From a virus, in IMG/VR virus record IMGVR_UViG_3300010399_000036, positions 17,119 to 81,118 of that record: a stretch of DNA of 64,000 nt. One strand, given 5' to 3'. Of this stretch, positions 55,795 to 63,055 are shown one piece after another (within the stretch, counting starts at the first letter, position 1; each line of letters opens with the position of its first letter). Made by a program: the position numbers and the translations under genes. The notes below the pieces were generated by a model, which saw only the letters and a program-made list of their open reading frames with translations, searched no databases and was not told the origin of the DNA.

Positions 55795-57165
55795 AGTAGC
55801 GCGCGGAGACTGAGGCCGAAACGCGTGAAGCCCAAAACACTTGCTGAGCGATGAACGTGATCGATACTGCTGAGCCTCAGACAGACGGCAAGTGCTTCGA
55901 GAGTATAGAGACTCGACGGCCTGAATAGTTACAAGATCGGGACTGTTGGAACCGTGAGGGCTAACGCAGGGTAATCGGCATTACGAAGTGGCCGAGGAAA
56001 CGGGACGCCTAACCCGTCAAAACCTCAACGTCGGGGAAGTCGGAGCACCGACACGGAAAGACGTGACTTACGCCGGATGGAGAGAATCCGGCACTGGTAT
56101 TTGAAGTTCGGTGAACCCTGATGCGGGGCGCCGCAAGGAAGGCTCAAGGGCTGGAGCGGGTCGTACTCGGCAGGGATTCAGGGGCTGGATTCCTTAGTCC
56201 GGAGTTTTCGGCCCCTGTCTAAATCTTTGAAAAGTTTGCGCGGCTGATTAGAGGCATCTGGAAACCACGCGGTTGTGGGACATGGCCGTAAGAGCGTCGC
56301 TAAAAAGGTGGGTTAAGCGCTACGCTCCCTCAAAACCAGATGACCGATTGTTTCGTGGGTTGATACATGGTCCATCGGCCTGTTAGCCGCGCAAAAGAAA
56401 TCTTGAGTCGCCCGTGTTGATTTGTTGAGATGGCCTCAACCAGCACGGACGTTAGACCACCAGCGCCTAGCACTAAGACGCTGATAATCCTGTAAGGGTT
56501 TTGTGCTTACCGATAAGGGGCGTGGTTCGGGGTGATCGGACAGAAGCGTAGGCGTTGTCCGGCGACTCAGGGTTCTTTGAAGATTCTCCGTTTCGTGCTT
56601 GTGCTGGCCGAGTAGTAGTCGCGAGAGCTCGTCGTACCGAATGAAACGAAGTCGGCGCTAGACGGGAAGATGTTACGAACCAAGCGCAAGGGGGCACACG
56701 GCGACGGTTCCGCTCTGCGACGCGTTAACGCTCGATGAGCCGCTAAATAGCGCAGAGACTCTTGCGGCGAGACGGAGAAGTTTTATGGGCGGCGATTTGA
56801 ACACACAAGCCGAACGTCAGAAATGTTCTTCTGAAAAGTGGTCGGAAGTGGGTCCAACCTCGTAGCAACAAGGTCGCCGCCCGCCCAAGTTAGCGGCGCA
56901 TTGATTCGCGTTTGCTGTTGTAAATCCAGAAGGGAGCAGTAAACGCGATCATAAAGAGAGAAGCTGGCGAATTTCTTTTCTTGCGGGGGGTTGTGAGCGG
57001 AGGAGTTCGCTGGCTCTCTTGAAAACACCTAACCGAACCAGGGGAAATCAAAATCAAGGGGAAAAAAGTGCATCGTGGGATCTCAATTAGTGTGCTCAAA
57101 AATAAACTTTCACTTCATGCTTTCATGTTCTCAGTTCTTAAAAACGCTCGTTGGCGACCGAGCAA
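55795..57165 (+). ncRNA. large ornate non-coding RNA candidate (about 1.1-1.35 kb)
   Basis: No convincing gene on either strand over about 1.5 kb, in a genome otherwise packed with genes. Many perfect stems are visible: ACGGG/CCCGT (56000-56017); ACGTC/GACGT enclosing GTCGG-AGCA-CCGAC (56028-56064); GCCGGAT-N7-ATCCGGC (56072-56092); CAGGGGC/GCCCCTG (56179-56217); CCAC/GTGG (56265-56278); GAGCGT..CGCT/AGCG..ACGCTC (56292-56327); CCGTG..GTTGAG/CTCAAC..CACGG (56412-56448); CGGACA/TGTCCG (56537-56561); and GGGCGGCGA/TCGCCGCCC (56787-56882) around TCAGAA/TTCTGA. GCAA tetraloops (CC-GCAA-GG near 56130; GC-GCAA-GG near 56686) point to the + strand. Size, phage context and structure recall GOLLD, ROOL or OLE RNAs, but I cannot match any consensus. 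Structure thins out after about 57,000. Confidence 0.65.
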
Positions 57166-57167
57166 TA

Positions 57168-57281
57168 GAATCAAGTGTCGAGCCTCTTTTGTGTAGAGGC
57201 GCCTTCTGGACATGTCGTTACTTGATTCCGGCGTGAACACCAGGTCGCCAGGCGTCTCTACAAAGAAGAGGCTTTTCTCTT
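57168..57281 (+). promoter_or_regulatory. switch-like leader with two exclusive hairpins before the DUF1376 gene
   Basis: Option A: GAATCAAG (57168-57175) pairs with CTTGATTC (57221-57228), enclosing CCTCT/AGAGG. Option B: 57181-57203 pairs over 23 bases with 57251-57273, followed by TTTTCTCTTTT. B uses the CCTCT arm and encloses CTTGATTC, so the two folds exclude each other. B looks like a terminator and also hides AGAGG, the only ribosome site before TTG 57282. Confidence 0.6.
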
Positions 57282-57629
57282 TTGAAGGAAAAATTACCCG
57301 CTGTTCTTTGGTACGCGAGCGATTGGCTGGGCAGTAACACGCGAGCGCGAATGACCTACCAGCAAAGGGACGTTTATCTCACGCTTTTATTTCGCTCCTG
57401 GTACGAAGAACCTGCGGGCACCTTACCAAACATTCCTGAAGAGTTAGCAATGATGGGCGGTATCGACCTTGAAACATGGGAACGAATCAACGGTCCAATT
57501 ATAGCGAAGTTTCAGAGCGACGGGAATGGCCGTATCTTCAATCCTCGCATGTTGAAAGAGGCGCGGAAGGCTCGCGGCAGACGGGTTGCCGGGGCGACTG
57601 GCGGCAAGCAAAAGGCTAGCAAACAGTGA
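57282..57629 (+). CDS. DUF1376 (YdaU-like) protein (115 aa)
   Basis: PAVLWYASDWLGSNTRARMTYQQRDVYLTLLFRSWYEEPAGTLPN is the DUF1376 signature, found in phage and prophage replication regions. TTG start is required to keep the family's N-terminus. The end GGKQKASKQ is encoded by the first iteron copies. The function of the family is not defined; a replication accessory role is inferred. Confidence 0.75.
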   Translation: MKEKLPAVLWYASDWLGSNTRARMTYQQRDVYLTLLFRSWYEEPAGTLPNIPEELAMMGGIDLETWERINGPIIAKFQSDGNGRIFNPRMLKEARKARGRRVAGATGGKQKASKQ

Positions 57630-57681
57630 AGCAAAACTCTAGCAAAAGTGTTAGCAAAATCGTAGCAAACCGCTTAGCAAA
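57607..57681 (+). repeat. iteron array: seven AGCAAA repeats at 11/12-base spacing
   Basis: AGCAAA starts at 57607, 57618, 57630, 57641, 57653, 57664 and 57676, i.e. spacing 11, 12, 11, 12, 11, 12 (about one helical turn). Most copies read TAGCAAAA. The first two are inside the DUF1376 reading frame. An inverted copy (TTTTGCTA, 57690-57697) follows. Such phased iterons are typical of initiator binding sites; the genes that follow encode ParB-like, helicase and primase proteins. Confidence 0.8.
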
Positions 57682-57706
57682 ACTCCGACTTTTGCTAGCC
57701 GTTTTT
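57675..57706 (+). terminator. terminator-like hairpin at the end of the iteron array
   Basis: TAGCAAAA (57675-57682) pairs with TTTTGCTA (57690-57697), loop CTCCGAC, then GCCG and TTTTTT. It may end transcripts from the DUF1376 gene or be the last, inverted iteron of an origin. Confidence 0.5.
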
Positions 57707-57762
57707 TCGCTTCACTTAGCTTTGGTTTGGATTAGTTTAAAGATCTCCAAGGGAAATTCTTA

Positions 57763-58668
57763 ATGGGTATTACTTCATACAAAGATCACCCCTTGTCTGA
57801 GCTTCTCCCTTTGATGGAAGACGATCAGATTGAGGATCTAGCAACGGATATTCGACAAAACGGATTACGAGCCCCAATAACTCTCTACGAAAATAAGATC
57901 CTCGATGGGCGCAATCGTTATCGCGCGTGCAAAATCGCGAACGTTGAGCCTAAGGTCCGCCACTTCACCGCTGGCGATGCGGTTGCGTTTATTGTTTCCG
58001 CCAACGTCTTTCGGCGCCACTTGACCTCAAGCCAGCGGGCAATAGTCGCCGCGAAACTCGCCAATCTTTCAAACGGGCAGCACAAAACAAGCTCGGCAAT
58101 ATTGCCGAGCTCAAAACCCATCACACAGATAGAGGCGGCGAAAGAATTAAAAGTTAGCGAAAGATCCGTCAGGACCGCCAGGGAGGTGCTACGCGACGCG
58201 CCGACGAAAGAGGTAGAAGCAATTGAGCGCGGAGAAAAAACAATAGCAACGGTGGCGAGAGAAACCAAAGCCAAGACAACTAAACCACGGGTCGAGGTTG
58301 AGCAGGAAAAGCATCTCGACAAGACCGGCTACGTTATTCCCGACTCAATCCTCGAAGACTGGCAAACCGCTGAATCCTTTCGATCAACGCTCTCCGAGCT
58401 GCAACGAATCAAGCTCCTGGTTGAGAAGGCAATTGATAATCGCGAATTGATCTATCGGGAGGTAGGGCAGGACACAGTTGCGGATCTTAAGAACGCATGG
58501 ACTGCCTTGAAACAGGTATTGCCCTATGCGGTCTGTCCGACGTGTCAGGGCCGTACCCGTTCAAAGTGTTCCGTTTGTAAGCAACGAGGGTTTGTTAGCG
58601 AGTTTGGATACACACACTGGTTTGCAAAAGAAGTTATTGAGTTGAGGGAAAAGGCGATTAAGAGATGA
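57763..58668 (+). CDS. ParB-like nuclease-domain protein with HTH and zinc ribbon (301 aa)
   Basis: Residues 8-95 are a ParB N-terminal type domain (IEDLATDIRQNGLRAPITLYENKILDGRNRYRACKIANVEP). Residues 105-150 form the HTH (ITQIEAAKELKVSERSVRTAREVL). The C-terminal CPTCQGRTRSKCSVCKQRG is a zinc ribbon. ParB-like proteins bind DNA repeats and control partition, replication or transcription. The adjacent iteron array upstream makes it the best candidate to bind those repeats (inference). ATGA overlap with the helicase gene. Confidence 0.75.
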   Translation: MGITSYKDHPLSELLPLMEDDQIEDLATDIRQNGLRAPITLYENKILDGRNRYRACKIANVEPKVRHFTAGDAVAFIVSANVFRRHLTSSQRAIVAAKLANLSNGQHKTSSAILPSSKPITQIEAAKELKVSERSVRTAREVLRDAPTKEVEAIERGEKTIATVARETKAKTTKPRVEVEQEKHLDKTGYVIPDSILEDWQTAESFRSTLSELQRIKLLVEKAIDNRELIYREVGQDTVADLKNAWTALKQVLPYAVCPTCQGRTRSKCSVCKQRGFVSEFGYTHWFAKEVIELREKAIKR

Positions 58669-60320
58669 GCACGCTTCGCGATTATCAGCAAGAGGCGGTG
58701 ACAGCCGTTTTCTCGGAATGGCAGGAGCGAAATAGCACTTTAGTTGTGTGCCCAACCGGAACAGGTAAAACGCAAATCTTTTGTGACGTGATCCGAAAAA
58801 TGCAACCAAAACGTGCGATGGTTCTAGCCCACCGGGGAGAACTAATTACACAGGCGGTTAATCGGCTGGCTAATGATTTTAGTATACGCGCCGACATAGA
58901 AATGGCCGATTTCACAGCCGACGAGTTTTATCACAATCGAGCTCCTGTAGTTGTATCAACAATTCAAACTCAATGCGCCGGGAATGGCGGTCACGGACGA
59001 ATGAAGATTTTCGATCCGCAAGACTTTGGGTTAGTAATTTGCGACGAGGCCCACCATTACACAAGCCCTTCATTTCGGAGAGTGCTCGACTACTACAAAC
59101 AGAATCCTGAATTGAAAATCCTCGGAGTAACCGCAACCCCTGATCGCGCAGACGAGCAAGCCCTGGGCCAAGTCTTCGAGAGCGTTGCTTATGACTATGA
59201 AATTCTCGACGCAATACACGATGGCTGGCTTGTTCCGGTAGATCAGAAGATGGTCCATATCGAGGGACTGGACTTTTCCCAAATCCGAACTACGGCAGGC
59301 GATCTGAACGGAGCCGATCTGGCGGCTGTTATGGAGGCCGAAAAGAATCTACAGGGGATCGCGGCGGCGTCTATCGACATTATCGGGGAAGACAAACGAA
59401 CCCTTGTTTTCACCGTCACCGTAAAGCAGGCAGAGATGCTTGCGGAGATCTTTAACCGCCATCGCCCGGGCATGGCGGATTGGATCTGTGGTAAGACGCC
59501 AAAACCCGAGCGTCATCGAATCTTTAAAGACTTCGATACGGGACGGATTCAGGTGTTAGTGAACGTCGGTGTTGCGACGGAAGGGTATGACAATCCAAGG
59601 GTTGAAGTAATTGTCCAGGGTAGACCAACAAAATCCCGCTGTCTCTACGCGCAGATTATCGGCCGCTCATTACGCCCATTGAAAGGAGTTGTTGACGGAA
59701 TCGATGAGGCAGAAGGACGGAAAGAAGCTATTGCTCTCAGTGCCAAACCATCAGCCTTAGTGCTGGACTTCGTAGGCAACGCAGGCAGACACAAATTAAT
59801 GACGACCGCCGACATTCTCGGGGGCAAAGTCAGCGAGCAGGCCATTGCGCGAGCCACTGAAGAGGCAAAGAAATCTGGCAAAGCAATCCGTATGGACCAG
59901 GCGCTTGACGAGGCCGAGCGAGACATTCAGCGGGAAATTGAAGAACGCAGAAGGCGAGAAGCCGCTCGTAAGGCCCATCTAGTCGCGACCGCCCGGTTCA
60001 GCACAAAGACGATCAGCCCGTTCGATGTATTCGAGCTGAAGCCAGCGAAAGAGCGCGGGTGGGATTCTGGAAAACACCTTTCTGAGAAGCAAAGAGCTTG
60101 TCTCATTAAACAGGGAATAGATCCTAGCAAGGTCGGCTACGCACAGGGAAAACAATTGTTAGGGGAGATTTTCAAGCGATGGTCCAATGATCGATGCAGC
60201 TTCAAACAGGCAAAGATCTTGAAGACCAGGGGCTACTCGATAGATGTGTCGAGAGATGAGGCGAAGAAGATTATTGATGAGATAGCGCTGAAAGAGCGCT
60301 GGTCAAGGAGATACGCATGA
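58665..60320 (+). CDS. SF2 DEAD/DEAH-box helicase (551 aa)
   Basis: Motif I TGTGKT (31-36), motif II DEAH (127-130), motif III TATP (157-160), motif VI QIIGRSLRP (330-338), with LRDYQQEAV as the Q-like start. This layout fits the RecG/SSL2-like phage replicative helicases. The C-terminal 170 residues are charged and helical. ATGA overlaps both neighbours, forming a replication operon with ParB-like and primase genes. Confidence 0.88.
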   Translation: MSTLRDYQQEAVTAVFSEWQERNSTLVVCPTGTGKTQIFCDVIRKMQPKRAMVLAHRGELITQAVNRLANDFSIRADIEMADFTADEFYHNRAPVVVSTIQTQCAGNGGHGRMKIFDPQDFGLVICDEAHHYTSPSFRRVLDYYKQNPELKILGVTATPDRADEQALGQVFESVAYDYEILDAIHDGWLVPVDQKMVHIEGLDFSQIRTTAGDLNGADLAAVMEAEKNLQGIAAASIDIIGEDKRTLVFTVTVKQAEMLAEIFNRHRPGMADWICGKTPKPERHRIFKDFDTGRIQVLVNVGVATEGYDNPRVEVIVQGRPTKSRCLYAQIIGRSLRPLKGVVDGIDEAEGRKEAIALSAKPSALVLDFVGNAGRHKLMTTADILGGKVSEQAIARATEEAKKSGKAIRMDQALDEAERDIQREIEERRRREAARKAHLVATARFSTKTISPFDVFELKPAKERGWDSGKHLSEKQRACLIKQGIDPSKVGYAQGKQLLGEIFKRWSNDRCSFKQAKILKTRGYSIDVSRDEAKKIIDEIALKERWSRRYA

Positions 60321-61126
60321 GCGACCGCTGGTATCGAGTCAACAAGAAACGCCCTTGTGCGATCTGCCGCCGCCCTGATTGGTGTACCTATACAGAAAAC
60401 GCCGCGTGTTGTATGCGCGTTAAGTCTGAGAAAGAACTACGAAACGGGGGATGGCTGCACCGAACATCAGAACCACTACCGAGAGTCGCTCCGATAAGAA
60501 AGGCTATTGATGTACCGGCTTTGGACGCTGATCGGTTGTGGCGCCGATGGTTTGAACTAACCGACACCAAGGCGCTTGACGAGTTTGGAATGTCGTTAGG
60601 TGTTGACACTGACTGCTTAAAAGCAATTGGCTGCGCGTGGTCTAGTTTCAGCGCTTGGGCGTTTCCCATGTCGGATGCAAACGGAAAAGTAATTGGCATC
60701 AGACTCAGGAATAACGCTGGCGACAAATGGGCTGTCAGGGGTTCAAAGTCAGGGCTATTTATTCCTGCGGATTATTCGCACATGCAAGATGGGGTTTGTT
60801 ACTTGGTGGAAGGGCCAACAGACTTAGCGGCGGCAATGACAATCGGATTAAAAGCAATCGGTAGAGCTGCCTGCTTGGGCCAAGAGCCGATGATCCTTGA
60901 TTACGTGAGACGAAACAGAGTCGAGCGGCTAGTTATCGTAACGGACAACGACGATCCGGGATTACGAGGAGCGGAAAAACTGCAATCAATGCTGCCGATT
61001 CTTAGTTGCGTGTGGGTTCCACCAACAAAGGACATCAGAGAGTTTGTGAATCTTGGAGGGCGATACGCGGCAATGCAGGCATGTTTAAAGGATTTAGTTT
61101 GGACCAGGGCGAGGAGAGCGGCATGA
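60317..61126 (+). CDS. primase-like protein with zinc motif and TOPRIM domain (269 aa)
   Basis: N-terminal CAICRRPDWCTYTENAACC (C14, C17, C23, C31/32) is a zinc-binding motif. The TOPRIM domain has EGPTD (165-169) and TDNDDPG (209-215), the metal-binding acidic residues. No helicase domain is attached; the SF2 helicase gene upstream supplies that function. Starts by ATGA overlap. Confidence 0.8.
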   Translation: MSDRWYRVNKKRPCAICRRPDWCTYTENAACCMRVKSEKELRNGGWLHRTSEPLPRVAPIRKAIDVPALDADRLWRRWFELTDTKALDEFGMSLGVDTDCLKAIGCAWSSFSAWAFPMSDANGKVIGIRLRNNAGDKWAVRGSKSGLFIPADYSHMQDGVCYLVEGPTDLAAAMTIGLKAIGRAACLGQEPMILDYVRRNRVERLVIVTDNDDPGLRGAEKLQSMLPILSCVWVPPTKDIREFVNLGGRYAAMQACLKDLVWTRARRAA

Positions 61127-61269
61127 GCACTAAACCAGTACCACAGACAGAAGGGCAATCTAATCCGTGGGCCAAGTATGAACAACGTAAAGCAGAACTG
61201 CCAGAAGATCTGTCGGCGGAAGAATATCAAACTGAATGTAAGCGTATAGGGCAAGACAACTGTTACTAA
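61123..61269 (+). CDS. small unknown protein (48 aa)
   Basis: ATG 61123 in ATGA overlap with the primase. QSNPWAKYEQRKAELPEDLSAEEYQTECKRI resembles short phage proteins of the form NPW..YE.RK..LP..L...EYE..C. No role known. A separate HTH reading frame follows in another frame. Confidence 0.55.
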   Translation: MSTKPVPQTEGQSNPWAKYEQRKAELPEDLSAEEYQTECKRIGQDNCY

Positions 61270-61400
61270 CTTTTGAGGATTCATCTGATGCTGCTCGGGT
61301 AGTAGGGCTCCCGCAAATGACAGTTTGGAGAATTAGAAACGGAGCGGTGAAGAAGATCAGGAAGGTCACGGAACAGAAGATTTTGAAGTACGCCGTCTAA
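61242..61400 (+). pseudogene. start-less HTH reading frame (about 52 codons)
   Basis: The frame is open from 61242 to a stop at 61400 and reads LLLTFEDSSDAARVVGLPQMTVWRIRNGAVKKIRKVTEQKIL, a convincing XRE-type helix-turn-helix. The only ATG (61316) would remove the first helices. It joins in phase to the preceding 48-aa gene by a -1 shift near 61260. Either a fusion made by frameshifting, a non-standard start (CTG 61260), or an error. Confidence 0.45.
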
Positions 61401-61404
61401 TCCT

Positions 61405-62631
61405 ATGAGTGCTGTAGTTGAACAATCTGAGGCCTCAACCGTTCCATTGAAAGCGCCGTTTCCGTGGTTTGGTGGGAAGTCTCGCGTTGCTGGTTTGGTA
61501 TGGCAGAGGTTCGGAAATGTCCCCAACTACGTTGAACCGTTCGCCGGGTCTCTTGCCGTGCTACTTGGGCGAGAATCTGCGCCTCGAGTGGAAACCGTTA
61601 ACGATATTGATTGCTGGATAGCAAACTTTTGGCGAGCACTGCAATCCGATCCCGAGGGTGTGGCCACATACGCAGACTGGCCCGTCAACGAAGCGGACCT
61701 ACACGCACGGCATTTGTGGCTTGTGAATCAGATCGAATTCCGCGAACGAATGAAAACCGATCCTGATTTCTTCGACGTCAAGATCGCGGGCTGGTGGTGT
61801 TGGGGTATTTGTCAATGGATTGGATCGGGCTGGTGTGCGCAACCGGGATGGCGCGGCCGCACGAATGCGGGGAGAGCAGCTCGAGGGATCCTTTCGGACA
61901 CACCAACAAGAAAGCGGCCGCTACTCGGCGGCCATTCTGGTTTTCACGGGGTTCACAACACAAGCGTATTTGAGGCGAGGCTTCACCGCAAAATGCCTGA
62001 CATGAAAAGTGACAGAGGGCTTATCTCGAGCGTAAACGCAAAGAGGCCTCGCCTTGGACGCGGACAAGGGCGCGGCGTCTCGAGACAGATACCACAGCTA
62101 AAAGGGCATGTCAGCAATCCGGGCAGCGGCGTTCATCAGGTCCTCCCAAACGAGGGATTGCTTGATTGGCTTTCAGCTCTTGCCGAAAGACTGCGGCGCG
62201 TTCGTGTTTGCTGTGGCGACTGGTCTCGAGTGCTTGGCCCGAGCGTAACGCACAAGATCGCTCTGACTGGAGTATTCCTTGATCCACCTTATGACATGCG
62301 CGTCGTTAGCGACAAAGCAGAGACAGGCAGGGACGGCGCCGCACCAAGCGATAAGCTTTACGAAAATCACGACAACGAAATCTCCGCAGCCGTGCGGAAT
62401 TGGGCCATAGAGAACGGGGATAATCCACTGCTCAGAATCGCCGTGTGTGGTTACGAAGGCGAGCATGAATTTCCGTCGACGTGGCAAAAGGTAGCGTGGA
62501 AAGCAAACGGCGGATTCGGCAATCAAAACCGCAACACGAACGGAGCAATTAATGCCACTCGAGAGCGGATCTGGTTTAGCCCACATTGTCTGCGCACTCA
62601 AACACTTTTCGACGGGACAGAGTTCGCATGA
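61405..62631 (+). CDS. D12-class DNA adenine N6-methyltransferase (408 aa)
   Basis: PFPWFGGKSR (18-27) and VEPFAGSLAVLL (43-54) form the AdoMet site and FLDPPYD (291-297) the catalytic motif IV. The order is that of the Dam/D12 group. An insert of about 130 residues between them carries a basic Gly/Arg-rich stretch. It may protect phage DNA from host nucleases. Starts 5 bases after the HTH frame. Confidence 0.85.
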   Translation: MSAVVEQSEASTVPLKAPFPWFGGKSRVAGLVWQRFGNVPNYVEPFAGSLAVLLGRESAPRVETVNDIDCWIANFWRALQSDPEGVATYADWPVNEADLHARHLWLVNQIEFRERMKTDPDFFDVKIAGWWCWGICQWIGSGWCAQPGWRGRTNAGRAARGILSDTPTRKRPLLGGHSGFHGVHNTSVFEARLHRKMPDMKSDRGLISSVNAKRPRLGRGQGRGVSRQIPQLKGHVSNPGSGVHQVLPNEGLLDWLSALAERLRRVRVCCGDWSRVLGPSVTHKIALTGVFLDPPYDMRVVSDKAETGRDGAAPSDKLYENHDNEISAAVRNWAIENGDNPLLRIAVCGYEGEHEFPSTWQKVAWKANGGFGNQNRNTNGAINATRERIWFSPHCLRTQTLFDGTEFA

Positions 62632-62792
62632 ACACACCAGATCTACATCTCGACTCCTACTCTAAAAGAAGAGAGATCAGAGAAGAGCTTCAACGGAAGG
62701 ACGCTCAGGGGGAGAGTTTAGATCCGGCAGTTAAGTGCCGCTGTGATCTCTGCGGAAAATGTTCATTATCGCAAGCGCGAACAACAAGGTAA
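62628..62792 (+). CDS. small Cys-rich protein (54 aa)
   Basis: ATG 62628 in ATGA overlap with the methyltransferase. A charged helical start (SKRREIREELQRKDAQ) then CRCDLCGKCSLS, a compact Cys cluster. Unknown. Confidence 0.55.
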   Translation: MNTPDLHLDSYSKRREIREELQRKDAQGESLDPAVKCRCDLCGKCSLSQARTTR

Positions 62793-62824
62793 CGATCAGG
62801 GAAATGGAGTGAGGTACAAAAGCG

Positions 62825-63052
62825 ATGGTGAATGAAGAGAATTTTGAGGATCGGCTGAGAGACGCAGAGAGCATCCTGGGATACGTCCGCGACACACACA
62901 AACTTGTATTCAGAATTTATAACCTCGTGCAATCAAATCAAGATTGTTTCCACGCTACGCCGGGCTCGGACAAGTTAGAACTTGCGGTTCTAAAACTAGA
63001 AACCATGGTCGATCAATGGAGGCATGAGAATCCTGAAAGCGAAGTGAGATAG
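62825..63052 (+). CDS. unknown helical protein (75 aa)
   Basis: GGAGTGAGG upstream. EENFEDRLRDAESILGYVRDTHKLVFRIYNLV and KLELAVLKLETMVDQWRHE are helical. No motif recognised. Confidence 0.55.
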   Translation: MVNEENFEDRLRDAESILGYVRDTHKLVFRIYNLVQSNQDCFHATPGSDKLELAVLKLETMVDQWRHENPESEVR

Positions 63053-63055
63053 AGA

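Noticed and set aside
56473-57099. Minus-strand ORFs of 69-81 aa in the large RNA region
   Set aside because: No ribosome sites, mutually overlapping, Arg/Pro/Ser-rich composition expected from antisense of structured GC-rich RNA.
57607-57697. AGCAAA repeats as a CRISPR array
   Set aside because: Repeat unit (6-8 bases) and spacing (11-12) are far too short; fits iterons.
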